Shown: positions 23,370-34,628 of the stretch, in pieces
How positions within the stretch are numbered: the first letter of the stretch is position 1
How the letters are laid out: every line of letters starts with the position of its first letter
Source: Anaeramoeba flamelloides
Lineage: Eukaryota; Metamonada; Anaeramoebidae
DNA: 64,000 nucleotides
Reading direction: 5' to 3'
Assembly: GCA_027625915.1 (NCBI GenBank)
Contig: JANTQA010000036.1
Span: 5,973,001-6,037,000, forward strand
Notes under the pieces: generated by a model
What the model was told of the DNA's origin: nothing
Database searches by the model: none
The model's input: only the letters and a program-made list of their open reading frames with translations
Program-made: the position numbers and the translations under genes

Positions 23370-23972
23370 TTAATGATCTTGTTGTTGTTGTTGTCGTCGT
23401 TCTTGTTGTTCCAGAGTGAGCACTGAAATCCTTTGTTTAAGGACAGTCACAGAAAGGATTACAAGAAATACAATAATATTAGTTACACCAGCCATGAAGG
23501 ATAAAAAAAAAGTTAGTTTGATCTTGATTGATGAGCAGCTTACCGCGCCCTTCGATGACTCGTACCCGTCTAAGCATGTGATACACTTTACCCCTCCGAG
23601 TTTGTTCTGATAGGTATTTTGAGGGCATAACTCACATTTTTTCGCTCCCTCTTGCTCTGCATAAGTGCCAGCTGAACAATTCTTGCACACCATATGAAAT
23701 GTAGTGGCTCCTATTTGATCATTATATGTACCAGGTGGGCATTTGGTACATTCAGATGCTCCAACTTGATCACCATACGCCCCTTCAGGACAAGCAACAC
23801 AAAATTCCATCCCATCGAATGGTGAATAAGTTCCAAAGGTACAATTTTGACAGTTTTTTGTTTTTGTATTAAAATATGTTCCTGGCTGGCAACTCTCTTT
23901 GCAACTAATACAAATAAAAAAGATAAAATAAATAAGGAGAAAAGCTAAATTTGTTACAGAAAACTTTAACAT
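23370..23972 (-). CDS. Type I membrane protein with ephrin-receptor-like cysteine-rich modules
   Basis: A single exon of 200 codons plus TAA. Residues 1-23 are a clear signal peptide. Residues 28-147 hold about five repeats of C-x2-C-P-x-G-T-Y-x5-GA-x2-C, as in GCC2/GCC3 or ephrin-receptor-like and TNFR-like modules. Each cysteine pair should form disulfides, and the region likely faces outside or a vesicle lumen. Residues 153-178 are one transmembrane helix, followed by a short basic, Gln-rich tail (QQERRQQQQQDH). A GTAAGC at the end of the last module mimics a splice donor, but the frame continues directly into the helix and no acceptor is needed. Role unknown; in protists such proteins are often large receptors, so this is a short form. 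Confidence 0.8.
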   Translation of the reverse strand: MLKFSVTNLAFLLIYFIFFICISCKESCQPGTYFNTKTKNCQNCTFGTYSPFDGMEFCVACPEGAYGDQVGASECTKCPPGTYNDQIGATTFHMVCKNCSAGTYAEQEGAKKCELCPQNTYQNKLGGVKCITCLDGYESSKGAVSCSSIKIKLTFFLSFMAGVTNIIVFLVILSVTVLKQRISVLTLEQQERRQQQQQDH

Positions 23973-25142
23973 ATCAAAAAATTGAAAAAAATAATAAATT
24001 TGAAACGATTTTTTTTACAACTTTGAAAACATTTGAATTCTGAGAATTTTTATAAAACGTACATATGATTTGTCACAAAATAAAAAGAACAAAATTTTCA
24101 TTCAGCTTTCCAAAATAAAAGATTTTGCTAATCTAACATTTAGTAAAATTTCAATTTTTTGATTCTGGTAAGCAATCTTACATTATTAATTTCTGTATTT
24201 TAGAATTGTGAATCTTTGATGATTTTTTTTAAATATTGGAAGGTGATTTTTTTCGAAAGCTGAAAGAAAATTTTGATCTTTATATTTTACAATTAGTAGG
24301 ACTAGAAATTTTGGTTTCTTCTCTTTTAGCAATTTTTTGAGAGTTTCTCTCAATAAAATCAAATTTTCTAAATTATTCTCATAAGGTTAGTGGGACTAGA
24401 AATGGGTTCAGATGATTGTTTAACTTTATAGAAATTCTCAACCGATTTATATCTTTACAAACGACCATGTTTTAAAAGATCATAAAATATTCTTTAAAAA
24501 AAAAAAACGGAAGTAATTAGCAAATTAATTAACAATTAATTTTATGATCAAAAATTTAACATCTTTTTCATTTTCCCATCAGTTAAAAATATAAAAGATT
24601 TTTCTTTTTGTTTTCTTTATCACTTCAATTAAAAAAATTTTTCAAAGGATTTTTAATAAATTTTTGGGAGAAAGTATTAAAATATTACCATAAAATTTTT
24701 TTAATTATTCACGATAAAAACAAAGCAAAATAAAAAAACAACAAAAGAGTATTTTTTTTATTTTTGTACAATATTTGTTCAATTAAATAATGGATTTTAA
24801 ACAATCTAAATTCTATTTCTTCATTAAAAGAAAAAAAAAACATAAGTTCAGGAGCGGGTATATAATTGTTGACTTTGGCTCATGTAGTGAGGATCTTTAA
24901 GGAAAAAATTATACAAAAACAAATAAAAAAATTAAACAAGTTTTTTCTTCATTTTGTCGAATTAAAATTATTCAAATTTTAGAATTCTAAAGTAAAATTT
25001 TATAAGTAATTAACTCAAATAAAAAAATTTTTTTTATATTGAATGTGGTATTTTTTGAAAAGTAAATTTCGTCATCACTTTTAAACTCTCAAAATAAATT
25101 GAATTACCCATCAATAGCAATATATTTCAAATATGATTTAAC

Positions 25143-25181
<39 letters not shown>

Positions 25182-25989
25182 TGGTTATTTTAGATATAGA
25201 GAAAAATTACATTTCTTCTATCCTTATACCTATTGCTTTTTTAAATATTTCAAAACTTTTCCAAACCATCGAACCAGTTAAATGAAAGAAAAATATTTTT
25301 GTCCCTTGTAAATTGGTTAATTTTAAGTTATTCCTTTTACTCTTGGATTTCAAAAAGAAAAAAAAAATAATTATTAAATAATAAATTTTTCACTATTTTC
25401 AAGATTTGAATCTCGTTTACAAACAATTCGATTTATTGATATTATAGTTCGAATGATTTTTTTTTTTTTTTATAGTGCCTCATATACAAAATATTCATTC
25501 CATATTTTTAAAATTTCTTTTTATAATTATTTTTTTAATATTTTTTATGATGGTAATATCATAAATTTTGGTCTTGAGTTTCAGGTATTGTTTAAATATA
25601 TAAAACAAATGGTTTTTAAAAAGTTTTGAAAAAAAAAAAATAAAAAAATTCCTTATTTAATTATTATTAAATATAATATATTTTTGAAATTTAAATCAAC
25701 TGGTTAAATTTTTTTATAGATCTTTTGTGTTTAGCTATAATTATTATCAATCAAAAAATGATGGGTACAATCTTAATATAAAGTTGAAAAAAAAAATCTT
25801 TATAAAATGTAACCAAAAAAAAAAAAAAAAAAGGGTATTTCTTTTCTATTTTATAAACAATTATCATTGTTAGTTGTGTTATTATTTAATCATTGTAGAT
25901 ATTTATGTGAAATATCAATATTTATTAAATCATTGATTGGGTTAATCCTTTAAAAAGGGTTCTAAGAAATAGTTTCAAAAAATGAGAAA
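23973..25989. repeat. AT-rich spacer with an (AAT)n microsatellite
   Basis: About 14 AAT units run from 25141 to 25182. GGAGCGGGTATATAATTG at about 24850 is less A/T-rich but has no coding frame. Nothing else was recognised. Confidence 0.5.
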
Positions 25990-26270
25990 AAAAATAGACT
26001 TTTTTGGGTGAATACAATAACAAGGCCAATTTCAATAAAAAACGAGAAATATGGCAAGGATTCAAAGGCGCTAATCAATTTTTTAAATCAATAAAATATA
26101 GTGATATATTTTCAATTCTATTGGGAAATTTGTCCAGATAAAAGAAGTTACAGAAAACTATTTCTTTTAATCAAAAAGAAAATAATAAATGCCAATTTTT
26201 ACACTTGCAAAATATCAGATAAAATCATGATCATAAATTTTAAATACAATTAATTCATGTAAAAAAATAC
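25990..26270 (+). repeat. Dispersed repeat, pair with 54270-54560
   Basis: Shared blocks are CAATTTCAATAAAAAA, GGCAAGGA, TTCTATTGGRRAATTT and AAATATCAGATAAAA. There is no coding frame. The element type is unknown. Confidence 0.6.
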
Positions 26271-26799
26271 TTAAAAAACAAATAGAATTGATATGAAAAA
26301 ATTTATAAATGGTACTTGATGACTTTCTAAATTTAAAGATTTTTAAGACAATCTGGTTTAATAAAGATATTTGTAAAGAAATTTGTTCAGCTTTATGGAA
26401 ATAGTTTAGAGAAGATGAATTTTGACTAATTTGATGGTTTCAACAAATCTAACAAATTTTGAAGATTCGCCAAAATATTTTCTAATTTTTTGGTTATTTT
26501 ATCTATTTTACAAAGAAAACTTGCAAAAAGTTAAAAATAAAATTTAAATTTCTCATCTAGTCCACCAAGAACCCATCATATAAAATTTCAAAATTATTTA
26601 TCTATTTTCAAAGATTCAATTTTTTTCATTACCAAAACTTTTTGACCAAAACCTATATAAAAATAATATTTTTCACAAAGATCCAGTCTATGCTACTTTT
26701 AGGACACAAGTTTTGAATGGGATTTTAGAAATCACAAATACCAAATCACAATAAATTTTTGGAGGATTTTTTTGTTACAGAGTTTATTTTCTGAGAACC
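26271..26799. other. AT-rich spacer
   Basis: No repeat or gene was recognised. Confidence 0.4.
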
Positions 26800-27940
26800 A
26801 GAATTACTATTATTTTCCAATTAAAAAATGAAAATTTTTTGTGCACATTCCAAAAGATTTTTCCAGTTTATAAGTTAAAGAAAATCGTGGCATCTTTGCA
26901 ACATCATGAAGAAATGATATTTTTAGGCAATAAATTAAACTTCCTTCTTGCACTCTGAGACAAAATTTTAACTCTGCTAATTTGATTGTCGCAGATTAGT
27001 TAATATTCATTTTGGAAACCAGAAATACTATTATTTTCCAATTAAAATATGAAAATTTTTAGTTCTTATTCCAAAATATTTTTCTGTTTATGAGTTGAAG
27101 TAAAACCAAAGATCTTTACAACACCATTTAGAAATGATATTTTTAAACAATAAATTAAACTTTCTGTGTAAACTCTCTAAGACAAAAATTATTTTCTGTT
27201 AATTTGATTATAACAGTAATAATTAATATTCATTTTGGAAATTGATATACTATTATTTTCCAATTAAAAAAACGAAAATTTTTATTTCAAATTCTCCTAA
27301 ATATATTATATGAATAATAAGTTCAACTAAAACCTAAAATATTTAACCATTGTGGAAAAAAAGTGAAACATGGAAAAAAAGTTCGACGAGGTTTTTAATT
27401 GGGAACATTAATAGAAACTGAAAATTCAAAGTAAGATCAATGAAAAAAAGAATAAATAAATAAATAAAGACAAAATGAAGTATCCGCCACAATAACAGTT
27501 TTTTTAATACTATCTTTTGGTGATGGGTTTTTCTTTGATTGATCAATTATGAAAAATTTGTTCAAAAAATTGACTATTTTTGAGATCTCCAAAACAACAT
27601 CTACAATATCGATAAGAAAGTAGATTTAAATTGTATTTGTTGGGTTGATTGAAAATAATATAATGGGTTATTACTTGAAGTTAATTGGTTTCTTCTTTTT
27701 ATTGATTTTTCTTTTTCAGGTTCTATTAATGTTCCCAATTAAAAACCGTGTTGAGCTTTTTTTCCACAATGGTAACTAGTCTTTTTGAAATGATTTTTTT
27801 AAGCAATAAATTAAACTTTCTTCCTTGAATCCTAATCCAAAATTTTTATTCTACTAATTTGATTATAGTAGTAATAATTAATATTCATTTTGCAAATTAA
27901 AATAAAAATTTTCATTTATAAATTGGATCATAACAGTATA
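26800..27940 (+). repeat. 221-bp tandem repeat array, about three units
   Basis: The landmark ACTATTATTTTCCAATTAAA begins at 26806, 27028 and 27249, giving spacings of 222 and 221. Each unit also carries GAAATGATATTTTTA..CAATAAATTAAAC and TAATATTCATTTTGGAA. The third unit is split by the MITE at 27347-27772 and resumes at about 27790. The array ends with the same partial unit as the single copy at 6070-6350. Confidence 0.8.
27347..27772. mobile_element. 426-bp MITE with TAA target duplication (PIF/Harbinger-like)
   Basis: The ends CCATTGTGGAAAAAAAG pair as inverted repeats that extend to GTTTTTAATTGGGAACATTA on the left (about 27391) with its complement on the right. TAA lies directly outside both ends (27344-27346 and 27773-27775). 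A three-base TWA duplication is the mark of PIF/Harbinger transposons. It interrupts the third unit of the 221-bp array and shares the internal TTTTTAATTGGGAA with the MITE at 41961-42420. Confidence 0.8.
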
Positions 27941-29399
27941 ATATCTTGATTTGGAATTGTTCATCTCTTTAATTTTGTTGGACTTTTGTTGTTTAAAAGA
28001 GGTTAAGGGTGGGGTATTAGTAATAAAATCTCGCAAATTTTCGAAAATCAACTTACCTCTATTACAAGTACTTTCCTCTTAATATTAAAATATTGGGGGG
28101 TAATGGAAAATTGTATCAATTTACTTGAATATAAAGAAGAGGGAAAATAATTAATGATATAAAAAAATCGTTTTAATTTTGTTTTGCTTTGTTTGAAAAT
28201 TTCGAAAAGTTTTTAATTCAATATTTGATCTTTTCAACTTTCTTTAAAAAAAAAATAAAAATGGAGGATTTTGAATTAGCTTTTACCTAAATTTCTTTTC
28301 AATTGTTTTTCCGATCTATGATATCTTTTTCCAACCGTCATGTTTAATAAAATTCTTACTCTTCTTAAAAATGTTTATATTTTTTGTAATTTGCCAGCCT
28401 AAAACTGTAATTAGTACTTTTTTGAACTTTCTTCATTCCTTAGTCAAATCCAAATTTCAAAATGTGTTCAGTTTGTAAATCTGTGAAATAAATTAAGAAC
28501 GAACTGTTGGATAATAAAATATTTTAAAAAAGGTAAAATAAAAAAAAGTTAACAGCTTTTTTCACCTAATCTCAGATGGACTTACTCCAAAAATTTCTTC
28601 TTTTTTAATTCACCTTTTTTCAAATTGTTCTTGTTTTTGAAAAACAAGAAGAATATTGAATTTCGAACATTTATTAATTTTTAGAGGGGCAAATTTTTTT
28701 TATATATTTCTCCATCCAACGGAAGACCTTTTGTTGTCTTTAATTAATTGTACAATTTTTCACTCTAAAATCTACTTTGACAAAATCTCAGTATCAAAAA
28801 AAATACTGATATTTGATCTAATAATGGGATAAAATTTCATCTGTTTATCTTTTTTACAATATTACAAAATTCCTTCTCTTCAAGTTGTTTGTCTTTTTCA
28901 AAGAAGACACAATAATTAACAATAGAAAGGATTTTAAACAAATTCACAGAGATCACAAATTACAATGACTTTATGTAAGACTCTCTTTTTGAAAAAATGA
29001 AAAAGAAGTGAAAAATATTTCTCTTCTATTCTTTAAAAAAACATAAACTACCATAATTCACAAAACGAACCAAGAAATAGTTTTCAAAAGAAAAAATACT
29101 GTAAAACACAATCCTGATTGTTCGAATTTTACTTGATGTAAATATTTACCTTTTTATTGAAAAAATATTTTTTTACAATATTTTTTTACTCCTTTTAACA
29201 AAAAAAAAATTTTAATTTAGTCTCATGTTGAAAAAAGAAGTTGATCTTTTGATGGTCTGTGAACTTTTTTTTTAGAGTAGAGTTAAATAATTAATATAAA
29301 AATAGTAAGAGAATAAGCAAACTGAAGAAAATATGATCAGTTTTCTAATGTTAATAAAGAACTGTTGGATTGAAAAAATTCTTGATTAGTTTTGGGGAT
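27941..29399. other. AT-rich spacer
   Basis: A short perfect palindrome, CTTGTTTTTGAAAAACAAG, sits at about 28630. No gene was recognised. Confidence 0.4.
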
Positions 29400-30230
29400 T
29401 GTAGAAAAAATAATGTTTAGGATCAAACAGAAATATATCATCTTCCCCTTTGAAAAAAAAGAAAACAACTCTACTGTGGTGAAACGCACTGAGTGCCTTT
29501 TTAACGACTCATTATAGTGGATTTGTCGAAATATAATCTGAAATTTGCAAATCCAAAAATATTCCAAAATGGATCTGTTTTTACTTTTTCTATTGAATAA
29601 ATGAAGATGAAAATTGATAAATATTTCAATTTTCCACAAATTGTGCTCTCATGTCTCAATTTTCCAATTTCACGAAAGTAATAATCTGCAAAAAAATATT
29701 TTCCACAATTTGTCCAACAGAAAAGTAAATGTTTGTCATTTAGTAATTATTTCGAAAATAGAAATTGCTGTTTTGAAAGAACTCGTCCTTTTTGTAGACA
29801 ATTTTGACACTCGTTTTTAGTAAGTAATATTTTTATATATTCGATAAGATTGGAAAATTTTCCCCCATTTTGTTAGAATGATTAGAAAAATCCATATTCT
29901 TGTTGTAATTGAAGATGATTTCGTAAAATTTTTTGCTATTTGTTAAAATTAAAAAAAAAAAGTAAAATTGAGAAATTGCAAATTCAATTTATTTTTGGAA
30001 AGAAAAGGAATATCCCAATAAAAGTGAAAAAATCACAAAGTATCCGTAGTGCTATTGATTTTTGTCTCAAAAAATCTTGTGTTGGCAAAAGAAAGAATGG
30101 ATTGTATCGAAAAAGTTTTGTTCTCCTTTTTACAAGCTAACTCTAAAAAGAGTCTCAAAAGATCCACTTTTATCTTTATCACAATTAGAATTTATCGTTT
30201 GATAAAATTCTACAACAACTTGGAATAATT
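29400..30230 (+). pseudogene. Degenerate coding-like tract, family unknown
   Basis: Several plus-strand fragments in different frames have protein-like composition and follow each other: MFRIKQKYIIFPFEKKENNS, then YNLKFANPKIFQNGSVFTFS, then EIAVLKELVLFVDNF, then SIRSAIDFCLKKSCVGKRK, then DPLLSLSQLEFIV. Together they suggest a decayed gene or element of at least 270 codons. I recognise no domain. The tract ends about 340 bases before the UBA-like gene and is not clearly related to it. Confidence 0.35.
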
Positions 30231-30573
30231 ATGAAACAAAACTCTTTCAAGTAAAAAAATAAAGTATTGTTAATGAACATATAGTAAAAATTGAACCAAT
30301 AACTCAAGCAACAGGCAAAAATTTATAAAAAAATAGAAAATTAGAGTAAAAGTTTGCAAATCTTGCATTAAAAGATTTAAAAACAACCAAATTTGCAAAC
30401 AGTCTTTTATAAAGTAAAATTTGAAATTTATATTTATTATTTTTTTATTTACTTTTTATTAAAAAACTTTTTTACTTTTTTAGATTTTAGACTTTTTTTC
30501 TTTTTGATTTTTTTTTTATTATTTTCTAATATTTATTGATTTTTTTTAATTTTCATCTTTTCAAAATACACGA

Positions 30574-31715
30574 ATGTTAAACCTTATTCAAATCACCTCA
30601 TTACAAGAAGAAAAAAAAAGTGTTCTTCTTAACAATTTTAGACAACAAACTGGCAGTTCGTTAACAGACGCCCTTTCTTATTTAGATGTTTGTAATTGGG
30701 ACTATCAAGTAATTTTTCCTTTCTTTTTTTTTTTTATTCCAAACAAAAAGTTGTTATCTTCACTTTGTTGAAGAAGCAAAAATGACTGGGGTTTCTTTCT
30801 CTCCTTCATTTTTACCCTTGTTTTAATTTAAAATCAAAATTTTTTTTTGGCTTATTTAGAAACAAAAAAACCTTTTTGCTTTTCTAAGTAATCGAAAAAA
30901 TCTTTTGAACAACAAAAATGTTTTTAAACAGGCTCTTCTTCGAAAAGAATTTTAAGGTGACTTATCCAAATTTTCATTCGGACTAAAAAATTATTAAATT
31001 TTTTTTTTCTGAATTTCCATCTACTTTTTGTCCAAACTCATAGTTTTCCGTGGGAGTCTTTGGGCTTTTAGGACTTAAAAACGCCTCACGATCGAAGACA
31101 AATTTCAAAAAACTTAATGATTCACTTGTTGAAATGAATGAATTCTTTGTCCCCCAATCAAGCGAAGGCGAAGTCCAAGTCCAAGAAGGAGAAGAAGAAG
31201 GAGAGGGATCAATGGGCTTTACACAAAGAAAAAGGACTTTTGAGACGATTTACGAAGAAAAAAACAGTTCTCCAAAAGAACAAAAAATTATGATCAGAAG
31301 CAAAACAAAAATCCAAGAACAAAAATCCAAAAACAAGGAAACAAAACCAAAGAAAGATGAACAAGAAGAAGAACCAGAAGCAAAAAACGTACCAAAAATT
31401 TCTGAAGAAGAGCGGCTACGGAAATTGGATAAATTACAAAATATCCTTTCACATGGCTTCTTAAACTGGGACAAAAGACTTCGTGCTATCATTGAATATG
31501 ATCCCGAACTTATTATCGGATATCCCCATCATCTCAAAACCAAAAAGCAAATCACAGTTAAAAAAAAAATTTTCGAACTCCTCTCCAAATACAGCACAAA
31601 ACAGGTTTCCAAAAAAAATTTACAAAGAGGCGTACACTCCTTTCTTGCAAAATTTGGGTTCAGAAATGAAACAAAACACAACCATAATGTTATGATCTTC
31701 CGTTCAAAAAAATAA
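30574..31715 (+). CDS. Protein with UBA/TAP-C-like N-terminus and unknown C-terminal domain
   Basis: Two exons, 30574-30708 and 31044-31715, join in phase 0 to 268 codons plus TAA. The 335-nt intron is GTAATT...CTCATAG. Residues 7-51 resemble UBA-like folds of the NXF1/TAP-C and DCN1 type, with LLNNFRQQTG, the helix DALSYLDVCNWDY, then across the splice site FSVGVF, where TAP-C has a similar Ser and Phe spacing. Such folds bind ubiquitin or FG-nucleoporins. Residues 85-165 are acidic then Lys/Glu-rich and likely disordered. Residues 166-268 look folded (KLDKLQNILSHGFLNWDKRL, later LAKFGFRNE) but match no domain I know. The agreement of the fold across the junction supports the intron. Function is not assigned. 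Confidence 0.75.
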
Positions 31716-32436
31716 TTTACAACTTTTCAGTTTTTAATTTTTGAGTGATCAAGAAGATGTATAAGATCGAGAATTGGTGTCAAAATTGTGAAACACTCAC
31801 TTTATCTTTCATATTTATTGATCTTGAACTTTAATATCTCTTAGTTTTTCATCATAGTTGTTATTTTTCTTTTTATATTTCTTTTTCTTTTTCTTTTTCT
31901 TTTTTCTATTACTTTTTAGATTCTTTTTTAAACGAAAATTATTTTAAATTTGAAATTGAACTACTCGATAGAATTCTGTTTTTCTTTTTTTACAAACGGT
32001 GCTAGTTCATTTTCATAATTATACGATATGTTATATTTTTTTTATTTTTATTATAGACATTGAAAGGTATTAACCCTTTCTGTTATTTTTCTGTTTATTT
32101 GTTTTTTCTTTTTATATTCCCCTTTTCTTTAAAAACCAAAGGGGCGACTATTTTAAATAAAAAAATTTTTCAATTTTTTGAAAGTTTGTTATTTTTTGCT
32201 TTTTTTTGCTAAATTTTGAACCAATATGCTCTTTTTCTTGTACACATAAAGAAATCTTGATTTTTTATATTAAAGAAGAATTATTTTATTTAGAAAGCTG
32301 AAATATATATTTTTATTACTGTTAATACCTTACGGATTTGTGAAGAAATTGGAAATTAACGAATTTTTTTGTTGATAAGTCGTCCCTTACCTTCTGAGTC
32401 TTTTGTAATCGATAGAAATTGATTTTTCAATCTCTA
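31716..32436. other. AT-rich spacer
   Basis: Contains (CTTTTT)-like runs at about 31868-31900. No feature is supported. Confidence 0.45.
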
Positions 32437-32866
32437 TTAAGGATTATCTAAAATAAATCCACCACGTGTACCTTACGAATTAAAAATCAGTTAATTAGAC
32501 TCTCTATCGCTTTAGATTCCCAATAACTATAAAATTTCAAACTATTTAGGTATAGATAATTTTGTCAGATCTGATACTTAATTGGAAGGTGGGAGTAAAA
32601 ACCTACAACTCAACCATTTTTGTTCTAAGTTCATTTTTTCAGAGGTTTTTATTAGAAACTAGATAATAATTCAATTAGAAGAAAAAGGGTTTAGTTGTAG
32701 GTTTTTACTCCCACCTTCCAATTAAGTATCAGATCTGACAAAATTATCTATACCTAAATAGTTTGAAATTTTATAGTTATTGGGAATCTAAAGCGATAGA
32801 GAGTCTAATTAACCGATGTTTCTGTTTGTAAGGCACATGTGGTGGATTTATTTTAGATAATCCTTA
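32437..32866. mobile_element. 430-bp near-perfect foldback bounded by TTAA
   Basis: Arms 32437-32615 and 32687-32866 are reverse complements over about 179 bases, perfect or nearly so for the inner ~125, with mismatches bunched near bases 30-55 of the arm. The loop is about 71 bases. Both ends read TTAAGGATTATC outward-in, and TTAA could be a target duplication (piggyBac-like) or part of the repeat. There is no coding potential. The high arm identity suggests a young insertion or gene conversion between arms. A transcript would fold into a long hairpin. Confidence 0.8.
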
Positions 32867-32899
32867 AAAACAACAAACAAAAAAAAATTATCATTTGGC

Positions 32900-33160
32900 G
32901 TAGAATTATATTGTTTTTAACAAGCTCAACAACCTTTCCCAAGTTACAGCCATCTAAAAACCACAATGTAAATTTATTTACAAACATATCCCACCTATGG
33001 CAAAATGCAGCAATATCTCTGAAGATCAATGTTTGAACAAGAATTTCCTATTTTCATAACCTAAGATTTAAAAATCTTCAATATCTTCTTAATAATAATC
33101 ATTATAGATGTTGGAGATATAATAGCTGAACTAAACAAGTCCAACTTATTCCAGATAATA
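32900..33160 (-). other. Coding-like island of unknown origin
   Basis: Minus-strand readings include HRWDMFVNKFTLWFLDGCNL followed by GKVVELVKNN, and in another frame NKLDLFSSAIISPTSIMIII. Composition is protein-like but interrupted. No family was recognised. Confidence 0.3.
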
Positions 33161-33559
33161 AAAAAATAGAAATAAAAATAAAATTTAATGAAATTATCTT
33201 TATTGTTTTGTCATTTTATTTTGTTCCAATTTACAAAATATATTTTTTTTTTCGTATTCTTTGATTTTGTTGTATAAATTTTCAATGTTACCAGAAGAGA
33301 GGAAATCAAATAGTAATTAATAATTTTTTTCTTTATTCTAATAAATTTCAAAACAACATCTAAAAAAAAAAAAAAATTAGTTTCAAAAGATCAAAAGTCA
33401 GTGAAAAGAGAGGCGAGGGAAAAGTGAAATTCAGAAAAATTTGTTTGTTAAAATTGAATTTCTTATATGGATGCTTTTTTTTTTTTTTTTTAGAATATTT
33501 GTTGAAGATCAAAGGAAAGTCTTTTGAGGATTATTTCTGCATATTAGAAGGTATATTTT
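33161..33559. other. AT-rich spacer
   Basis: Homopolymer-rich, with a short AAGAGAGGCGAGGG purine patch at about 33407. Nothing else was recognised. Confidence 0.4.
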
Positions 33560-34060
33560 GTTTAATTTTTGCATCTTAAAATTGGAACTGATTGTATATA
33601 CTTTTTGAATTACAATTTTAACCGTGTAAATATTGATTATTCTAAATAATCAATTTTTTTCAATTTTAGAGATAAATAAAGAGTTACTCACATTTATCCA
33701 AATTTCAGTAATAGTAAATATAATACCTAATTATTTTAATAGAATAATAATAATTTTAATCAAAAAATCATTTGCAAAAATTAAAATCTAACAATTTTCT
33801 AAAAAAAACATTTTTTCAAACAAATTTTTAGTATTTGTTTAATGATTTTATGTTGAAAATATCTTTGAGCTCAAAAATTAAAAATGGTGTTTCCTTTATG
33901 ATTACCAAAAATTTGGATAAATGAATACAACTTTTTTCTTTAGGCCCAAAATTGTAAAAACTCTATTATTTACAGCATTTCTTATTATCACTTAATTGTT
34001 ATTAATCTAACATTATTTATTTTTAAATTGAAAATATATTTCATCTTTTTTTTTTATTTA
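33560..34060 (+). repeat. Dispersed repeat, pair with 18700-19215
   Basis: This is the second copy of the repeat described at 18700-19215, colinear through the shared AATTTTAATCAAAAAAT, AACATTT and AACTCTATT blocks. Confidence 0.6.
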
Positions 34061-34317
34061 CTGAATAAATTTTCATGGAGTGTAAATGATTTATTTTCTT
34101 TTTCTTGAAATAAATTACACTTTTCTTGAAGTTAACAAAGTTTTTTTATAGAAACCCTTTCTATAAGTTTAGGTTTTTGGTTATGGTTCTACAATTTTTA
34201 TTTAGATTTTTCAATATTAAATCATTAAAGGAAATTAAATACATACCCAGTAAATTTCCTAATCTATAAAAATAGAATTATTTAGGTGCACTTCTTCTTA
34301 CGAAAAAAAAAAATGAA

Positions 34318-34341
34318 ATATATATATATATATATATATAT
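34318..34341. repeat. (TA)n microsatellite
   Basis: About 11 TA units just outside the left CGCGAT arm. A similar TA-rich run (about 38024-38038) lies outside the right arm, so it may belong to the element ends. Confidence 0.6.
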
Positions 34342-34379
34342 TACAATGGTTCCAAGATCAAAAAAATCATACTGTCATA

Positions 34380-34565
34380 AAATAGAGGTTTTAATGATAA
34401 CATGCTATAATTCACGATAAAGTTACAAAAATCGCGATAATTTACATCGTATCGCAGTAATATCAGAAAATCGCGATATTCTAAAAAATCAGATAATTAT
34501 TAAAAAATCGTGATAAATGTCAAAATATCGCGATTAAAAAGTAATCGTGATATAATAGTTGATGG
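34380..34565 (+). repeat. CGCGAT-rich arm, left end of an outer inverted-repeat element
   Basis: TAGAGGTTTTAATGATAACA opens the arm, which then holds repeated ATCGCGATA, ATCGTGATA and ATCACGATA motifs. The complement of 37865-38027 opens with TAGAGGTTTTGATGATAACA and is also CGCGAT-rich. A third, more decayed arm lies at 57517-57740. CGCG is rare elsewhere in this A/T-rich window, so the arms stand out. Confidence 0.7.
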
Positions 34566-34628
34566 ATTTTGGGTTAATTGAGAAATATATTGACAAAAAA
34601 AAATTTTTTTTTGATCAAAAAATAGATT

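Noticed and set aside
23520-23560. Intron donor GTAAGC in the cysteine-rich protein
   Set aside because: The reading frame continues through it to a last cysteine and a good transmembrane helix; no acceptor is needed.
25099-25281. Ile-rich frame across the (AAT)n run
   Set aside because: It exists only because of the microsatellite.
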